A model generated the notes under the pieces. That model ran no database searches. It was given only the letters and a program-made list of their open reading frames with translations, and was not told the DNA's origin. This document shows, one piece after another, positions 8,417 to 19,151 of a DNA stretch of 64,000 bases; the first letter of the stretch is position 1; every line of letters starts with the position of its first letter. The stretch spans positions 2,418,001 through 2,482,000 of the forward strand of contig NZ_CP038635.1 of assembly GCF_004768545.1 (NCBI RefSeq). The letters run 5' to 3'. The translations under genes were made by a program, and so were the position numbers. Source of the stretch: Cupriavidus oxalaticus (lineage in GTDB: Bacteria > Pseudomonadota > Gammaproteobacteria > Burkholderiales > Burkholderiaceae).

Positions 8417-9586
8417 ATGCCTATCCGCTCCTGGGACATCTTCTGCACCGTGATCGACAATTTCGGCGACATCGGCGTCTGCTGGCGGCTGGCCCGCCAG
8501 CTCGCGCAGGAGCACGGGCACGCGGTGCGGCTATGGGTCGATGACCTGGCGAGCTTCGCGCGGCTGGCGCCTGAACTCGATACCGGCGCCACCGTGCAGC
8601 GCCTGGCGGGCGTGGAAATTCGTCCGTGGCGGCCGGCAGGCCCGGGTGATGATAGCGACGTGGATGACACCGCCGGGGTGGCGCCACACGATGCCGTCAT
8701 CGAAGCCTTCGCCTGCGAAGTGCCGCAAGCCTTCCTGGCCCGCATGGCCGCGCGCGACCCCAAGCCCGCCTGGATCAACCTGGAATACATGAGCGCCGAA
8801 CAGTGGGTGAGGGAGCATCATGCGATGCCCTCGCCCCATCCGCGGCTGCCGCTGGTAAAGCACTTCTTCTTCCCCGGCTTCGAGCCCGGCACCGGCGGCC
8901 TGTTGCGGGAATCGATGCTGGGCGCGCAGCGCGCCGCCTTCCTTGGCGGAACAGCCGCCCAGGCTGCCTTGTGGCATCGGCTGAGCGTGACGCCCCGGCC
9001 CGACGCGCTGCGGGTGAGCCTGTTTGCCTACCGCAACCCGGCCCTGCCCGCGCTGCTGGAGCAATGGCGCGAAGGCGCCGAGACGGTCCATTGCCTGGTG
9101 CCCGCCGGCCTGGCTGCGGACCAGGTCGCCGAATGGCTGGGCGCGCCGCTGCGGATCGGCGACCCGGTGGAACGTGGCAGCCTGTGCGTGCAGCTGATCC
9201 CATTCGTACGCCAGGAGCACTTCGACGAACTGCTGTGGGCCTGCGACCTGAACTTCGTGCGGGGCGAGGACTCTTTCGTCCGCGCGCAGTGGGCAGCGCG
9301 GCCACTGGTCTGGCATATCTACCCGCAGGACGATGCGGCACACGAGGTCAAGCTCGATGCCTGGCTCGACCTGTTCCGCCAAAGCGGGATGGCACCCGAC
9401 GCCGCCGCTGCATTAACCGATTTTTGGCACGCGTGGAACGGCTATGGCGTTCCCGTCGACTGGCCACGCCTGCGAGCGCATCTGGAGGCACTTGCCGCAA
9501 CCGCGCCGCGCTGGGAGCGGCGCTTGCAGCATCCCGGAGATCTTGCCGCCAACCTGGTGGCGTTTTGCGAAAATCAGGTAAAATAA
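8417..9586 (+). CDS. earP: EF-P arginine rhamnosyltransferase
   Basis: EarP transfers rhamnose from dTDP-rhamnose onto Arg32 of elongation factor P, which EF-P needs to rescue ribosomes stalled at polyproline. The product has 389 residues with the typical start MPIRSWDIFCTVIDNFGDIG, a GT-B-type fold, and a C-terminal donor-binding half with FVRGEDSFVRAQWAARPLVWHIYPQ, the most conserved EarP segment. It is immediately upstream of efp on the same strand (222 bp). The EF-P here carries the matching Arg32, so the pair is complete. It is divergent from uvrC across 112 bp. Confidence 0.95.
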   Translation: MPIRSWDIFCTVIDNFGDIGVCWRLARQLAQEHGHAVRLWVDDLASFARLAPELDTGATVQRLAGVEIRPWRPAGPGDDSDVDDTAGVAPHDAVIEAFACEVPQAFLARMAARDPKPAWINLEYMSAEQWVREHHAMPSPHPRLPLVKHFFFPGFEPGTGGLLRESMLGAQRAAFLGGTAAQAALWHRLSVTPRPDALRVSLFAYRNPALPALLEQWREGAETVHCLVPAGLAADQVAEWLGAPLRIGDPVERGSLCVQLIPFVRQEHFDELLWACDLNFVRGEDSFVRAQWAARPLVWHIYPQDDAAHEVKLDAWLDLFRQSGMAPDAAAALTDFWHAWNGYGVPVDWPRLRAHLEALAATAPRWERRLQHPGDLAANLVAFCENQVK

Positions 9587-9808
9587 CCGGTTGATTCAAA
9601 TGGCGACCGGGCCGGAGAACCGGGTCCTCTCCCATGCGTCGAACGCGGGGGCTGAAGACCTGAATGCAAGCTGAGCACGGGGTCGCGAGCGCGTGGATAC
9701 CGGCTTCGGCGGCTTTCGGTGGAGCATTTGCCCGACCGCAGCGGTAATGCCGGCAGCGCGCCTTCGCCATTCCAGATTCCTACTTTCTTATTCAGGAAAA
9801 CAGTTCAG

Positions 9809-10369
9809 ATGAAAATCGCACAGGAACTCCGCGTCGGTAACGTGTTCATGATCGGCGGCGATCCGATGGTCGTGCAGAAGGCCGAGTACAACAAGTCGGG
9901 CCGCAACGCAGCCGTGGTCAAGATGAAGTACAAGAACCTGCTGACCGACGCCCCGGGCGAGTCGGTGTTCAAGGCCGACGACAAGTTCGAAGTCGTGGTG
10001 CTGGAGCGCCGCGAGTGCACCTACTCGTACTTCGCCGACCCGATGTACGTGTTCATGGACGCCGACTACAACCAGTACGAAGTCGAGCAGGACAGCATGG
10101 GTGACTCGCTGAACTACCTCGAAGACGGCATGAACGTCGAAGTCGTGTTCTACAACGACAAGGCCATCTCGGTCGAAATGCCGACCACGCTGGTCCGCGA
10201 AATCGTCTACACCGAGCCGGCCGTCAAGGGCGACACCTCGTCGGGCAAGGTGCTCAAGGGCGCCAAGATCAACACCGGTTTCGAACTGCAAGTCCCGCTG
10301 TTCTGCAACATCGGCGACAAGATCGAAATCGACACCCGTACCGGCGAATACCGCAGCCGCGCCAACTAA
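9809..10369 (+). CDS. efp: Translation elongation factor P
   Basis: EF-P stimulates peptide bond formation at proline stretches. The product has 186 residues: the KOW-like domain I, then two OB domains, with the C-terminal signature region [16 protein letters not shown]. The tip loop reads KSGR, placing Arg at position 32, the residue rhamnosylated by EarP; Lys-type EF-Ps have lysine there. The ATG at 9809 ([10 protein letters not shown]) is the family start. The upstream gene is its modification enzyme, and a terminator follows 44 bp after the stop. Confidence 0.97.
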   Translation: MKIAQELRVGNVFMIGGDPMVVQKAEYNKSGRNAAVVKMKYKNLLTDAPGESVFKADDKFEVVVLERRECTYSYFADPMYVFMDADYNQYEVEQDSMGDSLNYLEDGMNVEVVFYNDKAISVEMPTTLVREIVYTEPAVKGDTSSGKVLKGAKINTGFELQVPLFCNIGDKIEIDTRTGEYRSRAN

Positions 10370-10412
10370 GGCGCGCGCAAGGTCCCGGCTCGCACAGCGG
10401 GACCGGCAAGGA

Positions 10413-10440
10413 AAAAGGCAGCCTCGGCTGCCTTTTCTGT
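10413..10440 (+). terminator. Intrinsic terminator of efp
   Basis: AAAAGGCAGCC, TC, GGCTGCCTTTT: an 11-bp stem with a T-rich 3' tract, sitting between the convergent efp and nagZ. Confidence 0.9.
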
Positions 10441-10457
10441 TTTTGTACGCCCGCGGA

Positions 10458-11525
10458 TCAGGCGATCAGCTCGTACTCGCGCAGCGTGCGCAGCGCAGCG
10501 CGGTATTCGCCTTCGCCCTGCAGCTTGTTCCAGTCCATCGGCTTGCGGCGCGGGAACAGCTTGCGGACGCGGCGCTGCGAGGCCTTGTCGATGCCTGTGT
10601 CGAGTTCGGTCAGCAACTGGTCGGCGCGATCCGGGTGGTTGCAGATCAGCACCATGTCGCAGCCTGCCGCCAGCGCGGCGCGCGCGGCCTCGGTCACGTT
10701 GCCGGCCACGCTGGCGCCCTCCATGCTGAGGTCGTCGCTGAAAATCACGCCTTCGAAGCCCAGTTGCGCGCGCAGCACGTCCTGCAGCCAGTAGCGCGAG
10801 AAGCCGGCCGGATTCGGGTCGACCTTGGGATAGATCACGTGCGCCGGCATCACCGACGACAGGCCCAGGCCCAGCCATTCATACGGACGCGCGTCCTGTT
10901 CGAGGATCTCGTCCAGCGTACGTTCGTCGACCGGGATCGCCACGTGCGAGTCGGCTTCGACATAGCCGTGGCCGGGAAAGTGCTTGCCGCAGTTGCTCAT
11001 GCCGGCCAGCAGCAGGCCGTGGTTGAGGTGGCCGGACAGCATCGTCACCACGCGCGGGTCGGCATGAAAGGCGCGGTCGCCGATCACGGCACTGCGCCCG
11101 TAGTCGAGGTCCAGCACCGGCGTGAAGCTGAAATCGATGTCGCAGGCGCGCAGCTCGGCCGCCAGCACATAGCCGCATGCCACCGCGGCGCGCGTGGCCG
11201 CCAGCACATCGCGGTCCCACAGCTCGCCCAGCCGATGCATCGCCGGCAGGTGGGTAAAGCCGTCGGTCTTGCAACGCTGCACACGGCCGCCTTCATGGTC
11301 GATGCAGATCAGCACGTCGTCGCGCACCGCGCGGATCGCGCGCGTCAGCGCCTGCAGCTGCGCGCGCGATTCGAAATTGCGCGCGAATAGGATCACGCCG
11401 CCGGTCAGCGGATGCGCGATGCGGCGCGCATCGTCGGTATCGAGCTGCTTGCCGACGACGTCGAGGACCACCGGGCCCGGCCGCTTGCCGGAGTTCTTCT
11501 TGGACATGGAAGTGGTTGGATTCAC
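10458..11525 (-). CDS. nagZ: Beta-N-acetylhexosaminidase (cytoplasmic muropeptide recycling)
   Basis: NagZ removes N-acetylglucosamine from 1,6-anhydro-muropeptides in peptidoglycan recycling. It is a glycoside hydrolase family 3 enzyme. The signature KHFPGHGxxxxDSH lies at residues 181-194, and [11 protein letters not shown] at 131-141. The reading begins with a GTG at 11525 that overlaps the acpS stop as GTGA, giving 355 residues; an ATG at 11507 gives 349 residues, and neither has a clear ribosome binding site. I prefer the GTG because acpS starts on pdxJ with the same overlap. It is the last gene of the pdxJ-acpS-nagZ run. Confidence 0.93.
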   Translation of the reverse strand: MNPTTSMSKKNSGKRPGPVVLDVVGKQLDTDDARRIAHPLTGGVILFARNFESRAQLQALTRAIRAVRDDVLICIDHEGGRVQRCKTDGFTHLPAMHRLGELWDRDVLAATRAAVACGYVLAAELRACDIDFSFTPVLDLDYGRSAVIGDRAFHADPRVVTMLSGHLNHGLLLAGMSNCGKHFPGHGYVEADSHVAIPVDERTLDEILEQDARPYEWLGLGLSSVMPAHVIYPKVDPNPAGFSRYWLQDVLRAQLGFEGVIFSDDLSMEGASVAGNVTEAARAALAAGCDMVLICNHPDRADQLLTELDTGIDKASQRRVRKLFPRRKPMDWNKLQGEGEYRAALRTLREYELIA

Positions 11526-11944
11526 AAGGCTTTGGTTTGAGGAGCCGCCCCGCCGGTGCGCTCGGCAATGGCGAAGGCGACCGCATAGTCATGTTCGTCA
11601 CTGACACTGACCCGCACGGTGAGACCGCGTTCCGCAAGCCATGCCGCCAGTTCGCCGTGGCATACCGGCGCAGGCTCGCCCGAAGGCAGGTTCATCAGCT
11701 CCATCGCGCGCCACGTCATCGGCCAGCGCATGCCCAGGCCGATCGCCTTGGAAAAGGCTTCCTTGGCGGCAAAGCGCGTGGACAGGAAGGCGAGTCCGCG
11801 CTTCTCGGAACGCGCCTTGCGCGCGTGGTACTTGGCCAGCTCGTTGGGTCCCAGCACCTTTTCCGCGAAGCGGCCGTGGGTGCGTTCCATCACGCCCTGC
11901 ACGCGGGCGATCTGGATGATGTCGGTGCCGACGCCGTAGATCAC
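11522..11944 (-). CDS. acpS: Holo-[acyl-carrier-protein] synthase
   Basis: AcpS transfers 4'-phosphopantetheine from CoA to the conserved serine of AcpP (encoded at 25.3 kb). The product has 140 residues. The family motifs are [15 protein letters not shown] with the metal-binding Asp, and [15 protein letters not shown] with the catalytic Glu and Lys. The GTG start at 11944 overlaps the pdxJ stop as GTGA, and its own stop overlaps the nagZ start the same way, so translation is probably coupled. A pdxJ-acpS order is common in proteobacteria. Confidence 0.94.
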   Translation of the reverse strand: MIYGVGTDIIQIARVQGVMERTHGRFAEKVLGPNELAKYHARKARSEKRGLAFLSTRFAAKEAFSKAIGLGMRWPMTWRAMELMNLPSGEPAPVCHGELAAWLAERGLTVRVSVSDEHDYAVAFAIAERTGGAAPQTKAL

Positions 11945-12723
11945 GCCGGCGCGCCCGCGATGGGATAGCGCGTGCCCAGGCGCGCGGCCACCATGATGGC
12001 CTTCATCTCGCGCACCGCGTTCTGCCAGCCGACGAACACCGCATGCGCGACGATGGCATGGCCGATGTTCAGCTCCTTGATGCCGGGCAGCGCCGCGATG
12101 GGCTGGACATTGGTGTAGTGCAGGCCGTGTCCGGCGTTGACCACCAGCCCATGCTTCAGGCCTGCGTCGACACCCTCGGCGATGCGGCGGAATTCCGCCG
12201 CCTGCTGGTCGGGCGCATGCGCATCGGCATAAGCGCCGGTATGCAGCTCGATCACCGGCGCGCCACACGCGGCCGCGGCGGCGATCTGGTCGGGATCGGC
12301 ATCGATGAACAGCGACACACGGATGCCGGCGCCGGCCAGCTGCGCGCAGGCGGCCTTGACCTGCTCGAAGCGCCCGGCCACGTCGAGGCCGCCTTCGGTG
12401 GTCACTTCTTCGCGGCGCTCGGGCACCAGGCACACGTCCTGCGGGCGGATCTCGCAGGCGATATCGAGCATCTCCTGCGTGATCGCGCATTCGAGGTTCA
12501 TGCGCGTGGCCAGTTGTGGGCGCAGCGCGCGCACGTCGGCGTCGCGGATATGGCGACGGTCTTCGCGCAGGTGCAGCGTGATCAGGTCCGCGCCGGCTTC
12601 CTCGGCCTGCAGCGCAGCCTGGATGGGGTCGGGATACACGGTGCCGCGCGCGTTGCGCAGCGTGGCGACGTGGTCGATATTGACGCCAAGGTCGATGACG
12701 CCCGGATTTGCGTGGAAGATCAT
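11941..12723 (-). CDS. pdxJ: Pyridoxine 5'-phosphate synthase
   Basis: The last step of de novo vitamin B6 synthesis: condensation of 1-deoxyxylulose 5-phosphate with 3-amino-2-oxopropyl phosphate. The product has 260 residues, a TIM barrel. Family segments seen: [19 protein letters not shown] (residues 9-27, phosphate and substrate binding), [10 protein letters not shown], the catalytic region [11 protein letters not shown] with Glu, SLFIDADP, and GHGLHYTNV near the C-terminus. The start MIFHANPG is followed directly by the conserved core. It follows recO in the same direction (34 bp). Confidence 0.96.
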   Translation of the reverse strand: MIFHANPGVIDLGVNIDHVATLRNARGTVYPDPIQAALQAEEAGADLITLHLREDRRHIRDADVRALRPQLATRMNLECAITQEMLDIACEIRPQDVCLVPERREEVTTEGGLDVAGRFEQVKAACAQLAGAGIRVSLFIDADPDQIAAAAACGAPVIELHTGAYADAHAPDQQAAEFRRIAEGVDAGLKHGLVVNAGHGLHYTNVQPIAALPGIKELNIGHAIVAHAVFVGWQNAVREMKAIMVAARLGTRYPIAGAPA

Positions 12724-12757
12724 GCGAGCAGGAGAGATTCGGATTGGAATGATTCGG

Positions 12758-13657
12758 TCACAGATACTGCAGGTCGATCAGTATCTGGCGCGTTTTCAGC
12801 GGTTCGCCTTGCAGATAATAATGCAGCAGGAAGCGCATCAGCGCCCGGCTTTGCGCCGCGGTCTGCGCGCGGCTGTAATCGTCCTGTGCCATGTCGAGCA
12901 GCGTCTGGCCCGACACCACCGGCCAGGACGAAGGGTCGCTCGGCTGGGCGCGGCGCACGCCGCGCTCGGGCTGGTAGACATAGTCGAGCCCCGGCTGCAC
13001 GCGCTCGCCGGTGCTCAGGCACTGGTCGAAGGCCACGGCGAAGCCGGTGTCCTGCAGCAGCACACGCTCGAAGCTGCGCAGCACCAGCCCGGCGGGCTCG
13101 CCATGCGCCAGCCGCGTAAGCGTGGCCAGGTAATGGCGGAACAGCACGGGGTACGCATCTTCGCGCGGGCAGAAGCGCATCACCAGTTCGTTGAGATAGA
13201 ACGCGGACAGCAGCGCATCGCCAGCCAGCGGCGGCATGCCGCCGACCCATTCGGCCTTGGTCAGCGTCTTGACCTCGCCGCGGCCGCTCCACGACACCGA
13301 CACCGGATGGAAATGCTGCAGCACCGCGCGCAACGCCGAATGCGGGCGCTTGGCGCCCTTGGCCACCATCGAGATGCGGCCATGGTCGCGCGTGAAGACA
13401 TCGAGGATCAGGCTGGTCTCGCGATACGGCCAGGCATGCAGCACAAAGCCCGGCTCGTCGGCGACGCGCGATTCGGGCCGTGCCGGCACGATGCGCATGG
13501 CGCGGTCCATCATGGCGCGTGCCGCCGCCACATCGCCAACACCAGCCATGCCGGGCAGCGCCTTGCTGTCGAGCAGTTCGGCCGCCTCGTCCACCACCGG
13601 ATCGGCGCGGCGGGCGCGGGGCGCCGGCGCGCGCGCGATGTCAGCCGTCTTGCTCAA
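12758..13657 (-). CDS. recO: DNA repair protein RecO
   Basis: RecO loads RecA onto SSB-coated gaps with RecR in RecF-pathway recombination. The OB-fold domain begins at [24 protein letters not shown] and includes [15 protein letters not shown] helical domain follows with the YLNELVMRF helix and the conserved C-terminal [10 protein letters not shown]. The start is uncertain. I give the TTG at 13657 ([11 protein letters not shown], 299 residues), preceded by an AAGGCGAG ribosome binding site 29 bp after the era stop. A later ATG ([10 protein letters not shown]) would give a protein closer to the usual length of about 250. The Ala/Arg-rich first 50 residues are not conserved. Confidence 0.9.
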   Translation of the reverse strand: MSKTADIARAPAPRARRADPVVDEAAELLDSKALPGMAGVGDVAAARAMMDRAMRIVPARPESRVADEPGFVLHAWPYRETSLILDVFTRDHGRISMVAKGAKRPHSALRAVLQHFHPVSVSWSGRGEVKTLTKAEWVGGMPPLAGDALLSAFYLNELVMRFCPREDAYPVLFRHYLATLTRLAHGEPAGLVLRSFERVLLQDTGFAVAFDQCLSTGERVQPGLDYVYQPERGVRRAQPSDPSSWPVVSGQTLLDMAQDDYSRAQTAAQSRALMRFLLHYYLQGEPLKTRQILIDLQYL

Positions 13658-13686
13658 GGGTCGCTCGCCTTTCGCTCGCAGTGCGC

Positions 13687-14622
13687 TCACTCGTAGCCGT
13701 AGGCCCGCAGTCCGGCTTCGTTGTCGGCCCAGCCGCTCTTCACCTTGATCCACATTTCAAGGTAGACCTTGCCGTCGAACAACTTCTCCATGTCGAGGCG
13801 CGCCTCGGTGGAGATCTGCTTGAGCTTGCTGCCCTTGTTGCCGATGATCATGGCCTTGTGCGCGTCGCGCTCGACCAGGATCGTGGCAAAGACGCGGCGC
13901 AGCCGGCCCTCGGTCTCGAACTTGTCGATGACCACGGTGCTGGTGTACGGCAGCTCGTCGCCGGTCCAGCGGAACACCTTCTCGCGGATGATTTCCGAGG
14001 CGAGGAAGCGCTCGCTGCGATCGGTCATCGCATCGGCGTCATACATCGGCTCGCCTTCCGGCAGGTAGGGCCGGATGATGTCGAACAGCCGCGCGATATG
14101 GTCGCGGGTCTTGGCCGACATCGGCACCACTTCGCGGAACGGGAACAGCTGCCCCATCTTTTCCAGGAAGGGCATCATCACTTCCGAGCGGTTCTCGCCG
14201 ATGCGGTCGAGCTTGTTGGTCACCAGCAGCACCGGCGTGTTCTTCGGCAGCAGCGACAGCACCTTCTCGTCGTCGGCGCCGTAATAGCCGGCCTCGACCA
14301 CGAACAGGATCAGGTCCACCGACGACAGCGTCGACGTGACCGCGCGGTTCAGCGAACGGTTCAGCGCGCTGGCGTGGCGGGTCTGGAATCCGGGCGTATC
14401 GACGAACACATACTGCGCGTCATCCGTGGTCTGGATGCCGACGATGCGGTGCCGCGTGGTCTGCGCCTTGCGCGAGGTGATGCTGATCTTCTGGCCGACC
14501 AGCGCGTTCATCAGCGTGGACTTGCCCACGTTGGGGCGGCCGACGATGGCCACGGTGCCGCAGCGGAACGCCGCGGCCGGGGTATCCGCCGCGTCTTGCT
14601 GCGGATGGTTAGATTCGGTCAT
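13687..14622 (-). CDS. era: GTPase Era
   Basis: Era is an essential GTPase that binds 16S rRNA 3' ends during 30S maturation. The product has 311 residues. The G1 loop GRPNVGKST is at 28-36, G3 is DTPG, G4 is NKLD, and the C-terminal KH domain contains [13 protein letters not shown]. The start overlaps the rnc stop by ATGA (14619-14622), so rnc and era are translationally coupled as in many bacteria. The Gln/Asp/Ala-rich first 20 residues are a short lineage-specific tail. Confidence 0.97.
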   Translation of the reverse strand: MTESNHPQQDAADTPAAAFRCGTVAIVGRPNVGKSTLMNALVGQKISITSRKAQTTRHRIVGIQTTDDAQYVFVDTPGFQTRHASALNRSLNRAVTSTLSSVDLILFVVEAGYYGADDEKVLSLLPKNTPVLLVTNKLDRIGENRSEVMMPFLEKMGQLFPFREVVPMSAKTRDHIARLFDIIRPYLPEGEPMYDADAMTDRSERFLASEIIREKVFRWTGDELPYTSTVVIDKFETEGRLRRVFATILVERDAHKAMIIGNKGSKLKQISTEARLDMEKLFDGKVYLEMWIKVKSGWADNEAGLRAYGYE

Positions 14623-15389
14623 TCCTTCAACCTGAGAGACAGCTGCGGGTCCTGCGGCTGGGGTTGCTTGCGGGTCTTGCCGGTGCGCTCGGCGCGGCTG
14701 CGCTTGAGCAGCTGCGGTACCAGCTTCTGGACTTCGTCCAGCGCCAGCTTGGCGGCGGCCTGCTCGGCGGCGCGCCGCGAGGCACCGGTGCCGAACACCC
14801 GGACTTCCAGTTTAGGCACCGTGCACTCGACTTCAAACTGCTGGCTGTGCGCGGCCCCGTGGGTGGCGATTACGTTATATTGCGGCAGCGCGATCTTGTG
14901 GCCCTGCAGGTATTCCTGCAGCAGGGTCTTGGCGTCCTTGCCGAGCGTACGCGGGTCCACCTGCTCCAGGATCGGGATATAGAGCTTGCGGATCAGCGCG
15001 CGCGCGGCCTCGAAGCCGGTATCGAGGAAGACCGCGCCGACAATGGCTTCGAGCGCGTCGGCGAGAATCGACGGACGGCGGAAACCGCCGCTCTTCAACT
15101 CGCCCTCGCCCAGGCGCAGCGTCTCGGACAGCTGCAGCATCTGGGCGATCTCATACAGGGCCTGCTGCTTGACCAGGTTGGCCCGCACGCGCGACAGGTC
15201 GCCTTCGTCGAGCTTGCCGAACATGCCATAGAGCATGTCCGCCACCGCGCAGTTGAGCACCGAATCGCCCAGAAACTCGAGGCGTTCGTTGTGCTGGGCG
15301 CTGTGGCTGCGGTGCGTCAGCGCCTGCTGCAGCAATTCTGGCTTGCTGAATCGGTAGCCGAGTCGTTGCTGCAAGGCGTCGAGGTTCAT
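14619..15389 (-). CDS. rnc: Ribonuclease III
   Basis: A double-strand-specific endoribonuclease that processes the 30S rRNA precursor and structured mRNAs. The product has 256 residues. The catalytic signature [11 protein letters not shown] is at 35-45 (Glu38, Asp42 metal ligands), and the second acidic cluster is [13 protein letters not shown]. The C-terminal dsRNA-binding domain follows (about 155-225: [17 protein letters not shown] and the Ala-rich last helix). A basic 25-residue tail ([18 protein letters not shown]) extends past it. In the same operon as lepB, the DUF4845 gene and era. Confidence 0.97.
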   Translation of the reverse strand: MNLDALQQRLGYRFSKPELLQQALTHRSHSAQHNERLEFLGDSVLNCAVADMLYGMFGKLDEGDLSRVRANLVKQQALYEIAQMLQLSETLRLGEGELKSGGFRRPSILADALEAIVGAVFLDTGFEAARALIRKLYIPILEQVDPRTLGKDAKTLLQEYLQGHKIALPQYNVIATHGAAHSQQFEVECTVPKLEVRVFGTGASRRAAEQAAAKLALDEVQKLVPQLLKRSRAERTGKTRKQPQPQDPQLSLRLKE

Positions 15390-15390
15390 A

Positions 15391-15804
15391 TCAGTGCTGC
15401 GTTCCCGAATAGGTGATCAGAAGACTCAGGGGTCCGTAGACGGGCACTTCGGTCCGGTACGAAAAATCGACCGAGCGGATGTTGCCGTTATCGTCCTCGC
15501 GGACCAGCAGGTCTTCGCCCTTGACTGCGGCAATCCGGTCGATGGCTGCCTGTTTGTCGAAATACTCGACGACTTCACGTTTGTTGACTGCGCGCTGCTT
15601 CGCGAAGCTGGCGGCGCGCTTGACTGAAAAATACTCCACCAGGCTCGGGATCGAGCGTACGGCCGGCAAGGCCACGCCAATCACGAAGACCACGACCACC
15701 AGCAGCGTCCAGACGGAAAAACCGCCCTGCCCGCGGCGCCGTGGCCCGGCCTGCCCGTACTTCCGGCCTTGTTCTTTCCCCTTAACCTTCCCGGTCTGAC
15801 CCAT
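15391..15804 (-). CDS. DUF4845 single-pass membrane protein
   Basis: A protein of 137 residues with a basic N-terminus, one transmembrane helix at about 30-50 ([21 protein letters not shown]), and a periplasmic or outer-face domain with [20 protein letters not shown] and a beta-rich end ([19 protein letters not shown]). This matches DUF4845, which is regularly found between lepB and rnc in beta- and gammaproteobacteria. Its function is unknown; the pilin-like N-terminal helix has been noted in the family. It sits 1 bp from rnc, so it is surely co-expressed. Confidence 0.85.
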   Translation of the reverse strand: MGQTGKVKGKEQGRKYGQAGPRRRGQGGFSVWTLLVVVVFVIGVALPAVRSIPSLVEYFSVKRAASFAKQRAVNKREVVEYFDKQAAIDRIAAVKGEDLLVREDDNGNIRSVDFSYRTEVPVYGPLSLLITYSGTQH

Positions 15805-15854
15805 TTGCGCTTGCCCTCTGTTGTGTTGAGTGTTCTTGCGCCGCGCGGATTGGC

Positions 15855-16754
15855 TTATTTAAAGGAGCCCACGCGTCCGAAATTGCCCAGGTTCATCCAG
15901 ATGACAAAAGCCTTGCCGACGATATTCTCGTCCGGCACGAATCCCCAGTAGCGGGAGTCGAGGCTGTTGTCCCGGTTGTCGCCCATCACGAAATAGTGAC
16001 CTGCAGGTACCTTGCACGTCACACCCTGCTGATTGTAAGTGCAGTTTTCCCGGTAAGGGAAATCCGGGTCGGCGCCCGCCACGAACGCCGGCCGGTCGGC
16101 ATCGTTAAGGATGCCATGGTCGACGCTGCCGGGCAGTTTTTCGCGGAAATGCTTGGAATACGCCAGGCGCTCTTCGTCCAGGAAATCCGGCAGCACCGTG
16201 TATTCGGCCGGCTTGCCATTGATGGTCAGCCGCTTGTTGAAATACTGCACCGTGTCGCCCGGCACGCCGATGACGCGCTTGATGTAATCGAGCGACTGGT
16301 CCTTCGGGTAGCGGAACACCATCACGTCGCCGCGCTGGGGCTCGCGCATGTCCATGATTTTCTTGTTCACCACCGGCAGGCGGATGCCGTATTCATACTT
16401 GTTGACCAGGATGAAGTCGCCGATCAGCAGCGTCGGGATCATCGAGCCCGACGGGATCTTGAACGGCTCGACCACGAACGAGCGCAGCACGAACACCGCC
16501 AGGATCACCGGGAAGAAGCTGGCCGAGTATTCCAGCCACCACGGCTGGCGCAGCTTTTCTTCGGCCAGGCGCTTGCGCGTGGCGTCGGCATCGGTCGCGC
16601 CAAAGCCGCCTTGCAGCGCCGCCTGGCGGGAATCGAATTCGGCCAGCGCCAGCCGCGCCGAGGCGCGGCGCTGCCGCTCGAACACGAGCTTGTCCGCGAC
16701 CCACGCAACACCCGTAATCACCACCAGCACAAAAAGGATCAGTGCAAAATTCAT
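15855..16754 (-). CDS. lepB: Signal peptidase I
   Basis: It cleaves Sec and Tat signal peptides on the periplasmic face. The product has 299 residues. Two N-terminal hydrophobic segments (1-20 and about 78-95) precede the catalytic box PSGSMIPTLLIGD with nucleophile Ser104, and the general base Lys159 in YIKRVIGVPGD. The Ser-Lys spacing of 55 equals the E. coli enzyme. Box E (GDNRDNSLDSRYWGFV) is also present. It lies between lepA and the DUF4845 gene. Confidence 0.97.
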   Translation of the reverse strand: MNFALILFVLVVITGVAWVADKLVFERQRRASARLALAEFDSRQAALQGGFGATDADATRKRLAEEKLRQPWWLEYSASFFPVILAVFVLRSFVVEPFKIPSGSMIPTLLIGDFILVNKYEYGIRLPVVNKKIMDMREPQRGDVMVFRYPKDQSLDYIKRVIGVPGDTVQYFNKRLTINGKPAEYTVLPDFLDEERLAYSKHFREKLPGSVDHGILNDADRPAFVAGADPDFPYRENCTYNQQGVTCKVPAGHYFVMGDNRDNSLDSRYWGFVPDENIVGKAFVIWMNLGNFGRVGSFK

Positions 16755-16843
16755 GACGGCTTCTGGTTCTTGGAAATCCTGGTACAGCCTGTTCTGTTAC
16801 GCGCACGGCGAACCGCTGCGCGTGGCATCGTGCTGCCGGTGCC

Positions 16844-18637
16844 TTACTTGTCGTCCACCTGCAGGATGGCCAGGAAGGCCTCCTGCGGGATCTCGACCGT
16901 ACCCACCTGCTTCATGCGCTTCTTGCCGGCCTTCTGCTTTTCCAGCAGCTTCTTCTTGCGGCTGATATCGCCGCCGTAGCACTTGGCCAGCACGTTCTTG
17001 CGCAGCGCCTTGACGTTCTCGCGCGCGATGATATTCGAGCCGATCGCCGCCTGGATCGCCACGTCGTACATCTGGCGCGGAATGATCTCGCGCATCTTGG
17101 CTGCTACTTCGCGGCCGCGGTATTGCGAGTTGGAGCGGTGCACGATCACCGACAGCGCATCGACCTTGTCGCTGTTGATCAGGATATCGACCTTGACCAC
17201 ATCCGACGGGCGATATTCCTTGAACTCGTAGTCCATCGACGCATAGCCGCGCGAAACCGACTTCAGGCGGTCGAAAAAGTCCATCACGATTTCCGCCATC
17301 GGGATTTCGTAGGTCAGCTGCACCTGCTTGCCGTGGTAGCTCATGTTGATCTGCGTGCCGCGCTTCTGCGTGCACAGCGTGATCACCGAGCCGACATATT
17401 CCTGCGGCATGTACAGGTTGACCGTGACGATCGGCTCCAGGATCGCCTCGATCTTGCTCGGGTCCGGCATCTTCGCCGGATTTTCAACCGTGATCATGGT
17501 GCCGTCGCGCATCTCGACCTGGTACACCACCGTCGGCGCGGTCGTGATCAGGTCCATGTCGAACTCGCGCTCCAGGCGTTCCTGCACGATTTCCATGTGC
17601 AGCAGGCCCAGGAAGCCGCAGCGGAAGCCGAAGCCCAGCGCCTGCGACACTTCCGGCTCGAACATCAGCGAGGCGTCGTTCAGCCGGAGCTTTTCCAGGG
17701 ATTCGCGCAGCGCTTCATACTGGTTGGCTTCAACCGGATACAGGCCGGCAAACACCTGCGGCTTGACTTCCTTGAAACCCGGCAGCGGCGCCTCGGCCTT
17801 GCGCTGCACGGTGGTGATGGTGTCGCCCACCTTGGCGGCCTTCAGTTCCTTGATGCCGGCGATGACAAAGCCCACCTGGCCTGCGGTCAGCGAATCGCGC
17901 TGGATCGACTTGGGCGTGAACACGCCCACCTGCTCGACCAGGTGCTGCGCGCCGGTGGCCATCAGCAGGACCTTGTCCTTGGTGCGCAGCGTGCCGTTGA
18001 CCACGCGCACCAGCATTACCACGCCGACATAGTTGTCGAACCAGGAATCGATGATCAGCGCCTGCAGCGGTGCGTCAGTATCGCCCTTGGGCGGCGGCAC
18101 CTTGGCGATCAGGGCTTCGATCACGTCCTGCACGCCCTGGCCTGTCTTGGCCGAGCACGGCGTGGCATCCTGCGCGTCGATGCCGATGACGTCCTCGATC
18201 TCCTGGATCGCGTTCTCGGGGTCGGCCTGCGGCAGGTCGATCTTGTTCAGCACGGGCACCACTTCCACGCCCAGCTCGATCGCGGTGTAGCAGTTGGCCA
18301 CGGTCTGCGCCTCGACGCCCTGCGAGGCGTCGACCACCAGCAGCGCGCCTTCGCAGGCGGACAGCGAGCGGCTGACTTCATAGCTGAAGTCGACGTGCCC
18401 CGGGGTATCAATCAGGTTCAGGTTGTAGACCTTGCCGTCGCGCGCCTTGTAAGACAGCGCGGCGGTCTGCGCCTTGATGGTGATGCCGCGCTCTTTCTCG
18501 ATATCCATCGAGTCGAGGACCTGCGCTTCCATCTCCCGATCCGACAGCCCTCCACAGAGCTGAATGATCCGGTCGGCCAGGGTGGACTTCCCATGGTCGA
18601 TGTGGGCAATGATCGAGAAATTACGGATATGGTCCAT
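16844..18637 (-). CDS. lepA: Elongation factor 4 (LepA)
   Basis: A ribosome-associated GTPase affecting translation and 30S biogenesis. The product has 597 residues, the normal length. The G domain has AHIDHGKST at the N-terminus, DTPGHVDF, and NKIDLPQ. It is followed by EF-G-like domains and the LepA-specific C-terminal domain ending in the basic [20 protein letters not shown] segment. It precedes lepB, the classic lepAB pair. Confidence 0.98.
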   Translation of the reverse strand: MDHIRNFSIIAHIDHGKSTLADRIIQLCGGLSDREMEAQVLDSMDIEKERGITIKAQTAALSYKARDGKVYNLNLIDTPGHVDFSYEVSRSLSACEGALLVVDASQGVEAQTVANCYTAIELGVEVVPVLNKIDLPQADPENAIQEIEDVIGIDAQDATPCSAKTGQGVQDVIEALIAKVPPPKGDTDAPLQALIIDSWFDNYVGVVMLVRVVNGTLRTKDKVLLMATGAQHLVEQVGVFTPKSIQRDSLTAGQVGFVIAGIKELKAAKVGDTITTVQRKAEAPLPGFKEVKPQVFAGLYPVEANQYEALRESLEKLRLNDASLMFEPEVSQALGFGFRCGFLGLLHMEIVQERLEREFDMDLITTAPTVVYQVEMRDGTMITVENPAKMPDPSKIEAILEPIVTVNLYMPQEYVGSVITLCTQKRGTQINMSYHGKQVQLTYEIPMAEIVMDFFDRLKSVSRGYASMDYEFKEYRPSDVVKVDILINSDKVDALSVIVHRSNSQYRGREVAAKMREIIPRQMYDVAIQAAIGSNIIARENVKALRKNVLAKCYGGDISRKKKLLEKQKAGKKRMKQVGTVEIPQEAFLAILQVDDK

Positions 18638-18847
18638 CTAGTGTTCAGGGGAGCGCCGGCAATAGGGCCCGGGCGGCAACAACGGTTCGTCGCAGTTCGA
18701 AAATGGCCCGGCGCCGCGCGCCGGCAGGCGTGCGCGGGCGTGCCGCAAAGGTCAGGGGCGCAATTTTTGCGCCAATCCGCAATTTTACCGGATTTTCAAA
18801 GGCTTCCGGGTCGCGAAATGGCCACGCTGTAAGCGTGCCAGGCGCAG

Positions 18848-19132
18848 TCAGCGGCTGGCGCGGGCGCCGCCGTGTGCCGCAAGCCACACCCGCACCGCGC
18901 CATCATCGAGGAAATAGTGACAAAGCTGCGCGGCACCGCTGTCGAGCGCCTCCGGTGGCCCTGGCATCAAGACCGGGACCAGTTCGCCGAAGCGGTCTTC
19001 CAGGCCGGCGTCGCTGTCGACATCCACCTCATGCAGCACGAAAGAAAAATCGCGCCGGAGCGACTCCAGCGCGACCTTCATGTCGTCGCACAGATGGCAG
19101 TATGCCCGGCCGTAGATCGTCAGAACGGGCAT
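18848..19132 (-). CDS. Glutaredoxin/thioredoxin-fold family protein
   Basis: A small protein of 94 residues with a thioredoxin-like fold and an N-terminal CxxC (YGRAYCHLCDDM), then LHEVDVDSDAGLEDRFGELVPVLM with the conserved cis-Pro region. It matches the DUF836-type glutaredoxin family that usually sits near lepA and mucD in betaproteobacteria. The ATG at 19132 avoids overlap with mucD; a GTG at 19171 would add 13 residues and overlap mucD by 20 bp. Probably a cytosolic disulfide reductase; its partner is unknown. Confidence 0.8.
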   Translation of the reverse strand: MPVLTIYGRAYCHLCDDMKVALESLRRDFSFVLHEVDVDSDAGLEDRFGELVPVLMPGPPEALDSGAAQLCHYFLDDGAVRVWLAAHGGARASR

Positions 19133-19151
19133 GCCATCGACGGGTAGCCGA

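Noticed and set aside
18757..18773. GGCGCAA/TTGCGCC hairpin upstream of lepA
   Set aside because: Short stem with no clear role; it could be chance in this GC-rich gap.
17123..18832. A 569-codon frame antisense to lepA
   Set aside because: Shadow of lepA with His/Arg-rich composition and no family signature.
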